Below the pieces are notes generated by a model that had not been told where the DNA came from, made no database searches, and saw only the letters and a program-made list of their open reading frames with translations. The position numbers were made by a program, and so were the translations under genes. DNA of 64,000 nt from Mycobacterium colombiense (GTDB lineage Bacteria > Actinomycetota > Actinomycetes > Mycobacteriales > Mycobacteriaceae): positions 124,001 to 188,000 of the forward strand of contig NZ_MBEI01000066.1 in assembly GCF_001953985.1 (NCBI RefSeq), in the 5' to 3' direction. This document shows, in pieces, positions 11,409-20,284 of the stretch; within the stretch, counting starts at the first letter, position 1; every line of letters begins with the position of its first letter.

Positions 11409-11556
11409 GTGACTTTGTAATGTGCGCAATCGGGTTGGCTCCGGTGATTGCTGCGCGCCCGTCGAACGGGCCCGCATCAGATCGGAAAGGCATGAATAAC
11501 AACAGAATTCCCGAAGTCGGCTAGCACGCCCGAGAAGTGAAAGGTTTGGATTCGCG

Positions 11557-12555
11557 ATGAGATTGCCCCGGACGCACAAACCAGCCGACGACGCCTCCAA
11601 TTCCTTCGGCACCCGTCCGGTTGTGTTGTTCGTGCTCGGGCCGCAACGGTCCGGTACCTCGGCGCTTACCCGGGTGCTCTCGCTGTGCGGCGGCACGCTT
11701 CCGGCTGCGATGTTGGGTGCCGACGCGAACAATCCGCTTGGCTACTGGGAACCGCGGGCGGCCATTTCGCTGAACGAGACAATCCTGCGCCGGCTCGGGA
11801 CCAATTGGTATGACCCGTCATTGCGGTTTCTGGACGACGGCGCGGTCGATCCCGGCGAGAGCCAAGCCTGCGTCGCGAAGATCGCCGCGTATCTGTCCAC
11901 CCTGCCCGCGGCGCCGCTGGTGGTGATCAAGGAACCCCGGATCACCACCCTGTCTGACCTGTGGTTCGACGCGGCGCGTCAGGCCGGATTCGACGTCGCA
12001 TCGGTCATCGCCGTACGGCATCCGCAGGAGGTCATCTCGTCGATTGTGAAGTCCTGGCACGTTTCTCCTGCGCTCGCGAGTGCCTTGTGGCTGAAATGCA
12101 ACATCCTCGCTGAGCGGAACACTCGCGGCGTGCCCCGCGTATTCGTCGACTACGCGAATCTTCTCGATAACTGGCGCGGGGAAATGAAGCGAATTTGCAC
12201 CGAGCTGCCGGTCGAACTGCACGCCAAGGACGAGGACGCTATCGAGGAGTTCCTCACCCCCGGTCTCCATCGCCAGCGGCACTGCGGGCCGGTAACGGAC
12301 CTTTTCGGCGCGGATTGGATCTCGCTGGTCTACGAAGCGCTACGCGAGGCCGCCCAGGACGATCCGCTCGACATGTCAACTTTGGACCGCGTTTTCGTGT
12401 GCTACCGGGAAAGTGAGCGGGATTTCCGCAAGGCGTTCGAGGATTTTCACGGATTATCGAACAGCGTGCTGTTCCGTATCTTCCGGCCGGTCATCGCACG
12501 CCCGGTGATGGAGGTCCTTGCAATGGCGCATCGGCACCGGGGGACTTGGGCCTAG
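11557..12555 (+). CDS. Sulfotransferase family protein, copy 2
   Basis: 332 residues, clearly paralogous to the gene ending at 10976. The PAPS loop reads FVLGPQRSGTSALTRVLSLC, and much of the sequence is shared word for word (for example LPAAPLVVIKEPRIT and RVFVDYANLLD). The two differ mainly at the N-terminus and in stretches of the middle, so they may have different acceptors. The ATG is preceded by GTGAAAGG and by the GGATTCGCG leader seen before several other genes of the locus. Same predicted reaction: PAPS-dependent sulfation, probably of a glycolipid hydroxyl. Tandem duplication with divergence is the simplest origin. Confidence 0.83.
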   Translation: MRLPRTHKPADDASNSFGTRPVVLFVLGPQRSGTSALTRVLSLCGGTLPAAMLGADANNPLGYWEPRAAISLNETILRRLGTNWYDPSLRFLDDGAVDPGESQACVAKIAAYLSTLPAAPLVVIKEPRITTLSDLWFDAARQAGFDVASVIAVRHPQEVISSIVKSWHVSPALASALWLKCNILAERNTRGVPRVFVDYANLLDNWRGEMKRICTELPVELHAKDEDAIEEFLTPGLHRQRHCGPVTDLFGADWISLVYEALREAAQDDPLDMSTLDRVFVCYRESERDFRKAFEDFHGLSNSVLFRIFRPVIARPVMEVLAMAHRHRGTWA

Positions 12556-12713
12556 CCCCTTTCGCCGCGTTTCGTGCGAATTCGGGGTGCCGCCGGCCCG
12601 CTTCGCGCAATCCTGTGATGCCGCGGGGAGTCCCCGATATGATCGACCGGGCCGCGCGGCGATGCGCGCCGGTTGCGTAATTTCCTCTGTACACGAAAGA
12701 AAGGCGTCGATTC

Positions 12714-13802
12714 TTGTCAGCGTCCGTGCTCATCAGTGGTGGGGCAGGATTCATCGGGTCGGCGCTCTCACACCGTCTCGTCGAGGCCGGATACGACGTC
12801 GCGGTGATGGACGTTTTGCATCCGCAGGTGCACGGCGGCGGCCGGCCGATCGAGCTGCCGCCAACCGTGCGGCTGTTCACCGGCGACGTCACCCATGCAC
12901 CCGACTGGGACGCGGTGTTGCGGTTGTTCCGCCCTTCACAGGTCGTCCATCTGGCGGCCGAGACCGGAACCGCACAGTCACTGTCCGAGGCGACCCGCCA
13001 CGGTTCGGTGAATGTCGTTGGAACCACTCAGCTTCTTGACGCCCTGAGCCGGTCGGGAATCGTGCCCGAGCAACTGGTCCTGGCGTCGTCGCGGGCTGTC
13101 TACGGCGAGGGCGCGTGGCAAACCGGCGACCGGATTTTCTACCCCAAACCCCGCAGCCACGCCCAGTTGGTGGCGGGCAACTGGGATCCGCAGGAGCGGG
13201 CGGGCGAACAGGCGGTGCCGTTGCCGAGCCGCGCCGACCGAACGGAGCCCCGCCCCACCAACGTGTATGCGGCGACCAAGCTGGCCCAGGAGCACCTATT
13301 GGCCGCCTGGACGGCCGCGCACGACACCAACCTCAGCGTGCTGCGTCTGCAAAATGTCTACGGCCCCGGCCAGTCGCTGACCAATTCGTACACCGGGATT
13401 GTCGCGCTGTTCGCGCGGTTGGCGCGGCAGGGGCTTGCGCTGGAGGTCTACGAGGACGGCCGGATCGTGCGCGACTTCGTCTACATCGATGACGTCGTCG
13501 ACGCGTTGTTCGCGGCGGTGCAGCTGCCGGCGACCCAGCCGCGCTGCCTCGACATCGGGTCCGGCAAGGCGACAACCATCCATGAGCTGGCCAACAACAT
13601 CGCCGCCATGTGTTCTGCGCCCGAACCTGTGGTCACCCCGAAATTCCGCGACGGCGACGTGCGCGCCGCGAGTTGCGACGTCGAGCCGGCAACCGCCCAG
13701 CTCGGCTGGCATCCCAAGTGGACGCTCGAGGATGGACTGCGCGCCCTGCTCGAATGGATCGGCAACCGGCCGGAAGCCTCCCGCGCGTCCAGCGGAGAGT
13801 GA
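12714..13802 (+). CDS. NAD-dependent sugar epimerase/dehydratase (extended SDR)
   Basis: 362 residues from a TTG start with AGAAAGG upstream; a GTG four codons later is possible. The Rossmann motif GGAGFIG is at residues 9-15 and the catalytic YAATK has Tyr185 and Lys189. NVYGPGQS and the FVYIDDVVDA segment are typical of nucleotide-sugar 4-epimerases/reductases. An unusual insertion of about 35 residues (near 135-175, Pro/Arg-rich) separates the ASSRAVYGEG strand from the catalytic Tyr. It likely makes or interconverts a nucleotide-activated deoxyhexose for the GPL glycan (6-deoxytalose, rhamnose or fucose type), but the exact substrate cannot be read from sequence. Confidence 0.82.
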   Translation: MSASVLISGGAGFIGSALSHRLVEAGYDVAVMDVLHPQVHGGGRPIELPPTVRLFTGDVTHAPDWDAVLRLFRPSQVVHLAAETGTAQSLSEATRHGSVNVVGTTQLLDALSRSGIVPEQLVLASSRAVYGEGAWQTGDRIFYPKPRSHAQLVAGNWDPQERAGEQAVPLPSRADRTEPRPTNVYAATKLAQEHLLAAWTAAHDTNLSVLRLQNVYGPGQSLTNSYTGIVALFARLARQGLALEVYEDGRIVRDFVYIDDVVDALFAAVQLPATQPRCLDIGSGKATTIHELANNIAAMCSAPEPVVTPKFRDGDVRAASCDVEPATAQLGWHPKWTLEDGLRALLEWIGNRPEASRASSGE

Positions 13803-13947
13803 TTCGTGCGGAACTTTCGCACTGGTCAAGATCCGTCGGCGACCTTCATTCGGGCGATAGCTATTGATATGTCCCGCGATCGAGTAATTTACTGAATCGT
13901 CCGGGAAGAATTCGTGCCGGCGTAGCTACGGAACAAGAGGTGAACCG

Positions 13948-15078
13948 GTGGGCATTGTCGATAGGCGGACAATGGATCGGACGAACCTCGACCGTATGCC
14001 GAAGTCGGATCGCACGACCATTCATCGGCTGTGGAAAGCGGTTCTGGTTGGCATCGCGGTCATCGTGGCCACCGCATGTTACTTCTGGCCGGCCCTTCTC
14101 ATCGCGCTCGGCATGCTTTTGCTGTTGCTGATCTGCGCGCGTATCCCCAATCGGGACCGGGATCGCTACATTCCAAATCTATATGCCCGGGATATCACGG
14201 CCTATGATACAGAATATTGTGCGTTCGTTCGCCGGACGCTCACGGATCTACGCCGGCTCAAAATTCGCGGCCACCCATTGTTATGGGAAGTATCGCAATT
14301 GGAACCGCCCTGTGCTGAGAATTCTGACGAACTACTGTTAGACCTGGGTGTCTGGATTGGCTGGTCGACGCGGCTCATATTTGATGAGTGTCAGCGCAGG
14401 GTATACGGATTTGACACCTTTTGCGGGCTGGTCGAGGACTGGCAACTCGAGGACCAGATCATCAAGCGCGGAACTTTTTCGCTGTCCGAACCAATCGCGC
14501 GACGTTTCATCCGGGATACCGGAGTGAGCATTGACGGCGGCGTGCCCACTTCGCTGGGCCGCGATGTGAACTTCATCAAGGGCAGCACCTATGACACGTT
14601 GGCACCGTTCCTGGCGGAGCGGCCAACTGCCCCTATCAGGCTCTTTCATATGGATTTGGATACCTACGAGAGTTGCCTGCACGCCTTGGAAACCTGCAAG
14701 GATAACTTCATCGTCGGCTCCATCCTCGTCTTTGACGAATACCTCGTCACCAATGGAGAAATGCGCGCTTTCTACGATTTTCAGAAGCGCTATCAACTGG
14801 AGTGGGAATATCGCGCCTGGGGCCTCGAGATGATCGAAATGAACGTCGTGATGGTCAAATCGCGGTGGAAGCGCCTGTCATATTCTGTTGCTGCGATCCT
14901 GCTCTATCTATTTTTTGGAGACGGTCGTTATATCTGGGCTTTTTACGCGGCGCCGTTCTGGCGATTCTGGTTGAATGCACCGAAAGAGGACATATCCTTC
15001 ATGCTCGGCGCTGCCGGGTCACGAAAATCGGTGAGCATCAAGATTACCGGATTGGGCAAACTTGCCCCGCTGCGCTAG
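13948..15078 (+). CDS. Membrane-anchored TylF-like methyltransferase
   Basis: 376 residues from GTG 13948 with AAGAGG upstream. Residues about 30-62 form hydrophobic segments, and a second hydrophobic region lies near 305-335. Between them is a class I SAM methyltransferase-like core with LLLDLGVWIGWST, VYGFDTFCGLVEDW and FHMDLDTYES. These correspond to the E/D-CGVWRG, CDSFEG and LDGDLYES motifs of the soluble TylF relatives at 15354 and 19369. The family uses Mg2+ and SAM to O-methylate deoxysugars. Membrane anchoring is unusual for it and suggests action on a lipid-linked acceptor. Base composition is visibly A/T-richer than the neighbours, a sign of transfer from elsewhere. Confidence 0.72.
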   Translation: MGIVDRRTMDRTNLDRMPKSDRTTIHRLWKAVLVGIAVIVATACYFWPALLIALGMLLLLLICARIPNRDRDRYIPNLYARDITAYDTEYCAFVRRTLTDLRRLKIRGHPLLWEVSQLEPPCAENSDELLLDLGVWIGWSTRLIFDECQRRVYGFDTFCGLVEDWQLEDQIIKRGTFSLSEPIARRFIRDTGVSIDGGVPTSLGRDVNFIKGSTYDTLAPFLAERPTAPIRLFHMDLDTYESCLHALETCKDNFIVGSILVFDEYLVTNGEMRAFYDFQKRYQLEWEYRAWGLEMIEMNVVMVKSRWKRLSYSVAAILLYLFFGDGRYIWAFYAAPFWRFWLNAPKEDISFMLGAAGSRKSVSIKITGLGKLAPLR

Positions 15079-15353
15079 TGGGCTGATTGCTTCACGTTTG
15101 ATTCCGCCGTTCGCGGCGCGGGTGGCAGGCGCCGGGAAGGCGAACAGTCGGGGCGAGCGGTCCAGGCTATGCCGATCTCCAGCCTATGATGGTTGCTACT
15201 ACGCGGTAGGGCAGGGGATGGGTCAGCCGGTAGCAGCGGGGGTACGTCAAGGAGGCCGGTCAGGCGCGTTAGTGGACAAATGCGACACGCATTGACGAGC
15301 TCGACTTTGTCGAGGGCGTGATTTCCGGACTTCATCTGAACTGAGGGGCAGCT

Positions 15354-16181
15354 TTGACCGTTACCGATCGTGACATGCGATCACCCTTTCTAGACACCCG
15401 TTCCGCATACCTTGAACTGCTGCGACGTAACCTCACCCGCTACGGCAGCGACGAGCTGGTGCCGGTCGGCTGGAATTACCTAGGGCGTCCCATCTTCAGC
15501 ACCCGCAATCTGCTGCTGGTGCGCAAGCGTCCGTTCAACAAGAAGGCGCGTGATCTCGGGCTGGACTGGCCGGCGGATGCCTTGACGATGATCGGCATGC
15601 AGCGGCTGACGAGTTTGCAGAACTGCGTCGAGACGGTCCTGAAGGACGACGTTCCCGGTGACCTCGTCGAGTGCGGTGTGTGGCGGGGTGGTGCGTCGAT
15701 CTTGATGCGTGCCGTGCTGTCGGCGTACGGCGACGAGAAGCGTTCGGTGTGGCTGTGCGATTCCTTCGAAGGGGTGCCGCCGCCCGACACCGAGCACTAC
15801 GAGGCGGACAAGGGCATCAAGTTGCATCGCGCCGCCGGTGTGCTGGCGATACCCCAGGAGCAGGTCAAGGCGAATTTCGAGCGGTACGGGTTGCTCGACG
15901 ATCAGGTTCGTTTTGTTCCGGGCTGGTTCAAGGACACCCTGCAGGACGCCCCGATTGAACGCATTTCGGTGTTGCGGCTGGACGGCGATCTTTACGAGTC
16001 GACGATTCAGGCGCTCGATGCGCTCTATCCGCGGCTGTCGTCCGGGGGCTTTTGCATCATCGACGACTACCACGCCATCGCTGCATGCCGTCAGGCGGTG
16101 ACCGACTACCGTACGCAACATGGCGTGACCGCAGAGATCGAGGAGATCGACGGAACCGGCGTGCTGTGGCGCAAGCCATGA
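15354..16181 (+). CDS. TylF/macrocin-type sugar O-methyltransferase, copy 1
   Basis: 275 residues. Family motifs are VECGVWRGGAS (SAM-binding loop I), WLCDSFEGVPPPD, LRLDGDLYEST (metal and substrate residues) and IIDDYH. The start is TTG in the leader AGGGGCAGCTTTG, shared with the paralogue at 19369, which supports this rare start in both. GPL rhamnose and 6-deoxytalose residues carry O-methyl groups added by locus-encoded enzymes of this kind (the mtf/rmt genes), so the role is 2-, 3- or 4-O-methylation of a GPL deoxysugar. The position methylated cannot be assigned. The first GT1 gene follows after 123 bases. Confidence 0.87.
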   Translation: MTVTDRDMRSPFLDTRSAYLELLRRNLTRYGSDELVPVGWNYLGRPIFSTRNLLLVRKRPFNKKARDLGLDWPADALTMIGMQRLTSLQNCVETVLKDDVPGDLVECGVWRGGASILMRAVLSAYGDEKRSVWLCDSFEGVPPPDTEHYEADKGIKLHRAAGVLAIPQEQVKANFERYGLLDDQVRFVPGWFKDTLQDAPIERISVLRLDGDLYESTIQALDALYPRLSSGGFCIIDDYHAIAACRQAVTDYRTQHGVTAEIEEIDGTGVLWRKP

Positions 16182-16304
16182 GGCCCACCTGCGCTTAGTT
16201 CGTCCTCGATGCAGTCGCGCAAACCGGTGCTGTGAAGTTTCGTCGATATTTACAGTGATGGCGATGCTTCAAATGATGGCGCAACCGAAGGGCGTGGATT
16301 CGCA

Positions 16305-17582
16305 ATGAAATGTGTGCTGGCCAGTTATGGAACGCGCGGTGATATCGAGCCTTCCTTGGTTGTGGCGCGCGAACTGCAACGCCGCGGGCATGACATGGTC
16401 ATGGCCGTCCCACCCGACTCGGTCAGCTTCACCGAAGCCGCGGGGCTGACGGCCGTCCCGTATGGGCTGGAATCGCAGGCCTGGCTCGACGTGTACCGCG
16501 ACTTCTGGACATCGTTCTTCCGCGGCTTCTGGAAGATCCAGGAAATGCGCGGCATGTGGCGCGAGATGTGGGACCTCAGCGACCAGTGCTGGGCGCAGAT
16601 GAACACCACGCTGATGTCGCTGGCGGACGGAGCCGACCTGGTGTTCGCGGGGCAGAGTTACCAGGAGCCGGCGGCCAACGTCGCGGAGTACTACGACCTT
16701 CCGCTGGCCACCCTGCATCACGTCCCGATGCGGCCCAACGGCCAGGTCGTCTCGATCCTGCCGTCGCCGCTGGCCCGCTCGGCGATGACGGCGTTCGACT
16801 GGTTCTGTTGGCGCCTGAACAAAAAGGTCGAGGACACCCAGCGCCGGGAACTGGGGCTGCCCAAGGCGAAAGGACCGTCGCCGCGACGCATCGCCGACCG
16901 TGAATCGCTGGAAATCCAGGCGTACGACGAGGTTTGCTTTCCGGGCCTGGCCGCCGAGTGGGCGAAATGGGATGGCCTACGGCCCTTCGTCGGCACGCTG
17001 ACGATGGAGTTGACCACCGAAGCCGACGATGAGGTGATGTCCTGGATCCGGAACGGAACCCCGCCGATCTGTTTCGGCTTCGGCAGCATGCCGGTCGAAT
17101 CCCCTGCCGACACCGTCGAAATGATCAGCTCGGCGTCCGCGCAGCTGGGGCAGCGGGCGTTGATCGCCGCCGGCCGTAGCGACTTCAGCGGCGTCCCACT
17201 TGCCGATCACGTCAAGGTGGTGGGCCCGGTGAACTACGCGACGATATTTCCCGTCTGCCGCGCGGTGGTTCACCACGGCGGTTCGGGCACCACCGCCGCG
17301 AGCCTGCGTGCCGGAGTGCCCACGCTGATTCTGTCGATGGACGCCAATCAGACAATCTGGGGAGCCCAGCTCAAACGGCTGAAAGTTGGTACCACACGGC
17401 GGTTTTCGGCGACCGACCGGGAGTCGTTGGTGGCCGACCTGCGCCAAATCCTGGCCCCGGACTACGCTGCGCGCGCTCGCGACATCGCTGCCCGGATGAC
17501 CAAGCCGGCCGACAGCGTGGTCAAGGCCGCCGATGTTGTGGAGAATTTCGTCAGCTCGCGCAGTCGTACCCGCTCCAGCTAG
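16305..17582 (+). CDS. GPL-type glycosyltransferase (GT1, Gtf/Rtf family), gene 1
   Basis: 425 residues. The N-terminal Rossmann half begins KCVLASYGTRGDIEPSLV, the hallmark of mycobacterial GPL glycosyltransferases. The C-terminal half has the nucleotide-sugar-binding HHGGSGTTAASLRAGVP (from His323). Known members transfer 6-deoxytalose to D-allo-Thr, rhamnose to alaninol, or rhamnose to 6-deoxytalose. Which of these this one does is not decidable here. Only the next gene and two minus-strand genes (22370, 26850) share the fold, giving four members in the locus. The ATG follows a GTGGATTCGCA leader. No membrane segment; cytosolic or peripheral. Confidence 0.9.
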   Translation: MKCVLASYGTRGDIEPSLVVARELQRRGHDMVMAVPPDSVSFTEAAGLTAVPYGLESQAWLDVYRDFWTSFFRGFWKIQEMRGMWREMWDLSDQCWAQMNTTLMSLADGADLVFAGQSYQEPAANVAEYYDLPLATLHHVPMRPNGQVVSILPSPLARSAMTAFDWFCWRLNKKVEDTQRRELGLPKAKGPSPRRIADRESLEIQAYDEVCFPGLAAEWAKWDGLRPFVGTLTMELTTEADDEVMSWIRNGTPPICFGFGSMPVESPADTVEMISSASAQLGQRALIAAGRSDFSGVPLADHVKVVGPVNYATIFPVCRAVVHHGGSGTTAASLRAGVPTLILSMDANQTIWGAQLKRLKVGTTRRFSATDRESLVADLRQILAPDYAARARDIAARMTKPADSVVKAADVVENFVSSRSRTRSS

Positions 17583-17987
17583 CGCGTCCTAGCCGATGTG
17601 CAGGGCGAATAGCTGATTTGGCTATCGAATTGGGGCATGCGGAGCTATCCGGACCGACTTCCCATTTTCCTGAGACACGATGTCGATCGTCTGGCAGACT
17701 TACGTAGCATCAGGCGGCGACACCTGGGGTTCAGCCAAATGTCCCAGGGTCGTCACACTTCTACGGTCGGGGGGAAAGGCCGATGGGGTTGGGTTTGTCG
17801 CACTCGACTGCACCGGTGCGCTCTTACGATCGTGGCTGGCGTCGGGCGGCCAAATCCGTTGCGAAACAACTACATCCAATGTCTCTGACCACATCGCAGG
17901 GCCACTGGCGGGCCGCAGGCTACCGAGCGGAAACGCCGCAGTCAAAGTTGCCCATGCCGTCGGAGATTGATTAAGGTATTAATCGCG
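17583..17987. promoter_or_regulatory. Gap between the two tandem GT1 genes
   Basis: 405 bases. Several short frames exist but none has codon use or a ribosome site that supports a gene. It may be debris of a lost gene or a promoter region for the next GT1 gene. The only clear structure is the inverted repeat at its right end. Confidence 0.3.
17969..17984 (+). promoter_or_regulatory. Inverted repeat overlapping the ribosome site of the second GT1 gene
   Basis: GATTAA and TTAATC are exact inverse copies separated by GGTA, ending three bases before the ATG at 17988. The AAGG that would serve as ribosome site lies in the stem and loop, so folding could limit translation. It could equally be a small operator. 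An alternative TTG start (17967) would put the element inside the gene, but alignment with the other GT1 proteins favours 17988. Confidence 0.35.
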
Positions 17988-19274
17988 ATGAAATTTGCTG
18001 TGGCAAGCTATGGAACGCGTGGGGATATAGAGCCTTGCCTCACCATCGGCCGTGAGCTGATGCGGCGGGGGCATTCGGTTCGGATGGCCGTCCCGCCCAA
18101 TCTCGTTGGTCTGGCCGAAGCGGCCGGACTTCCGGCGATCGGTTATGGGCCCGATATGCACGACTTTTGGAGCGACGAGTTCATTCGGGACTTCTGGAAG
18201 AACTTCCTCAAGGGACCGATCAGCCTGATGCGCGAAGCCTGGGAGCCGGTGCTGCGGAACTGGCAGGAAATGAGCTCGGCGCTGATGTCGGTGGGCGCGG
18301 GCGCCGATTTGCTGTTCACCGGCCAGCTTTACCAGGATTTGGCCATCAACGTCGCCGACTACTACGGCATTCCGATGGCCACGCTGCATTACATTCCGAT
18401 GCGCCCCAACGGCCAACTCCTTCCGAAACTGCCCGGGCCCCTGGTCCGCAGCGGCATGTCGATATACGACTGGATGTGCTGGCGGATGAATAAGAAGGCC
18501 GAGGATCGGCAGCGCCGCGAGCTCGGTCTGCCGACCGCCACGGTCGCCTCCCCGCGACGCATCGCCGAACGCGGTTCGCTGGAGATCCAGGCCTATGACG
18601 ACGTGTGCTTCCCGGGGCTGGCCGACGAATGGAAGAAATGGGGCACTCAGCGGCCGTTCGTCGGTTCGCTGACCATGGAACTGCCGACGGACTCCGATGA
18701 CGAGACCCTGTCGTGGATTGCCCAGGGAACGCCGCCGATCTGTTTCGGCTTCGGCAGCATGCCGGTCGCCGAAACACCCGCCGATACGGTCCGCATGATC
18801 GGCGCCGCCTGCGCGGAGCTGGGGGAGCGGGCGTTGATCTGTTCCGGCTGGAGCGACTTCAGCGACGTCCCCCAGTTGGAGCACGTCAAGGTCGTCGGCG
18901 TGGTCAACTACACGAAGATCTTCCCCGCCTGCCGCGCGGTCGTGCACCACGGTGGATCCGGCACCACGGCGGCGGGTCTGCGCGCCGGCGTTCCCACGCT
19001 GATCCTCTGGACGGCGGGCGATCAGCCGATGTGGGGCGCGCACGTCAAGCAGCTGAAGGTGGGTACGTCCCGGCGGTTCTCGGCCACCACGCCCGAATCC
19101 CTGGTCGCCGACCTGCGAAAGATCCTGGCGCCGGAGTACCTCACTCGCGCGCGGGAGCTCGCCACCCGGATGAGCAAACCCGCCGAGAGCGCAGGTCACG
19201 CCGTCGATCTGCTGGAAGAATTCGCCCGCTCGGGCCGTTGCATTCCCGGCGTTCCAGCGGAGCGAAGCCCCTGA
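17988..19274 (+). CDS. GPL-type glycosyltransferase (GT1, Gtf/Rtf family), gene 2
   Basis: 428 residues from ATG 17988, chosen because MKFAVASYGTRGDIEP then lines up with the other three family members; an in-frame TTG at 17967 would add seven residues. The C-terminal donor site VVHHGGSGTTAAGLRAGVP is intact. It is closely related to gene 1 just upstream, with long identical words in the second half (for example SFRR-equivalent RRFSAT and CFGFGSMPV), so the pair arose by duplication. Predicted to transfer a deoxyhexose (6-deoxytalose or rhamnose) to the lipopeptide or to an existing sugar. Confidence 0.9.
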   Translation: MKFAVASYGTRGDIEPCLTIGRELMRRGHSVRMAVPPNLVGLAEAAGLPAIGYGPDMHDFWSDEFIRDFWKNFLKGPISLMREAWEPVLRNWQEMSSALMSVGAGADLLFTGQLYQDLAINVADYYGIPMATLHYIPMRPNGQLLPKLPGPLVRSGMSIYDWMCWRMNKKAEDRQRRELGLPTATVASPRRIAERGSLEIQAYDDVCFPGLADEWKKWGTQRPFVGSLTMELPTDSDDETLSWIAQGTPPICFGFGSMPVAETPADTVRMIGAACAELGERALICSGWSDFSDVPQLEHVKVVGVVNYTKIFPACRAVVHHGGSGTTAAGLRAGVPTLILWTAGDQPMWGAHVKQLKVGTSRRFSATTPESLVADLRKILAPEYLTRARELATRMSKPAESAGHAVDLLEEFARSGRCIPGVPAERSP

Positions 19275-19368
19275 GCGGGCAACGGATACACTGCGAAACG
19301 CGTTATCGGCGTCCACGTGGCGTCTAGGCTCTACCGGGTACTACTGGCTTGCGGATTAAGGGGCAGCT

Positions 19369-20172
19369 TTGGCCGTGACTGATCACGACACGCGGTTGGC
19401 ATACCTCGACCTGCTCCGGCGTGACCTCACCCGATACGGCAGCGACGAGTTGGTGCCGGTGGGGTTGTACCGCCTGGGTCGGCCCCTTTTCAGTACCCGC
19501 AACTTGATGCTGGTGCGGAAGCGTCCGTTCAACAAGCAGGCGCGCGATCTCGGGCTGGACTGGCCGGCGGATGCCTTGACGATGATCGGCATGACGCGGC
19601 TGACCAGCTTGCAGAACTGCGTCGAGACGGTGCTGGAAGAGGATGTGCCCGGCGACCTGGTCGAGTGCGGTGTGTGGCGCGGTGGCGCCTCCATCCTGAT
19701 GCGTGCCGTGCTGGCGGCCCACGGGGACGAGAAGCGAACTGTATGGCTGTGCGATTCGTTCGCCGGAGTGCCGCCCCCGGACACCGTCAATTACAAGGCG
19801 GATAAAGGGATTAGGCTGCACCGCCACGCTCGCATCCTGGGCGTGCCGCAGGATCAAGTCAAGGCGAATTTCGAGCGGTACGGGTTGCTCGATGATCAGG
19901 TTCGTTTTGTTCCGGGCTGGTTCAAGGACTCCCTGCAGGACGCACCGATCGATCGCATTTCGGTGTTGCGGCTGGACGGCGACCTTTATGAGTCGACGAT
20001 TCAGGCGCTCGACGCGCTCTACCCGCGGCTGTCGCCCGGGGGCTTTTGCATCGTCGACGACTACCACGCGATCAAGGCGTGCGCGCAGGCCGTGACCGAC
20101 TACCGCACGCAGCACAACGTGACCGGCGAGATCATCGAGATCGACGGCACCGGCGTGCTGTGGCGCAAGTGA
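19369..20172 (+). CDS. TylF/macrocin-type sugar O-methyltransferase, copy 2
   Basis: 267 residues from TTG 19369, in the same AGGGGCAGCTTTG leader as copy 1. It is a near-duplicate of the 15354 gene: nucleotide stretches of 36 to 48 bases are identical, and all motifs (VECGVWRGGAS, LCDSFAGVPPPD, LRLDGDLYEST, VDDYHAI) are kept. The N-terminus is shorter by about eight residues. Divergence is concentrated around residues 140-165, which may alter which hydroxyl is methylated. Predicted role: O-methylation of a GPL deoxysugar, possibly at a different position from copy 1. Confidence 0.87.
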   Translation: MAVTDHDTRLAYLDLLRRDLTRYGSDELVPVGLYRLGRPLFSTRNLMLVRKRPFNKQARDLGLDWPADALTMIGMTRLTSLQNCVETVLEEDVPGDLVECGVWRGGASILMRAVLAAHGDEKRTVWLCDSFAGVPPPDTVNYKADKGIRLHRHARILGVPQDQVKANFERYGLLDDQVRFVPGWFKDSLQDAPIDRISVLRLDGDLYESTIQALDALYPRLSPGGFCIVDDYHAIKACAQAVTDYRTQHNVTGEIIEIDGTGVLWRK

Positions 20173-20284
20173 GATAGCTGAAACTCTAGGTGTACGAAAC
20201 GGTTTGCCCTCTAGCGAGGGATGGTCGAAACACGATCACGGCGCACCCACCGCGTTCCCCCGGGACGCCGTGCGCGCCGATGTT

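Larger units (their letters stand above)
10977..11556. promoter_or_regulatory. Structured intergenic region between the two sulfotransferase genes
   Basis: 580 bases that are A/T-richer than the neighbouring genes and contain no long gene. They hold a perfect 14-base palindrome (11325-11338), two hairpins (11343-11371 and 11391-11408) and a 10-codon frame with a good ribosome site (GGAAAGG then ATG 11492, stop TAG 11522-11524) just ahead of the second sulfotransferase gene. This suggests a separate, regulated promoter and leader for copy 2 or a small RNA; neither can be decided from sequence alone. Confidence 0.4.

Noticed and set aside
17637..17970. Small open frames in the gap between the tandem GT1 genes
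   Set aside because: Overlapping frames in all registers, no ribosome site, no recognisable motif; no single frame is favoured.
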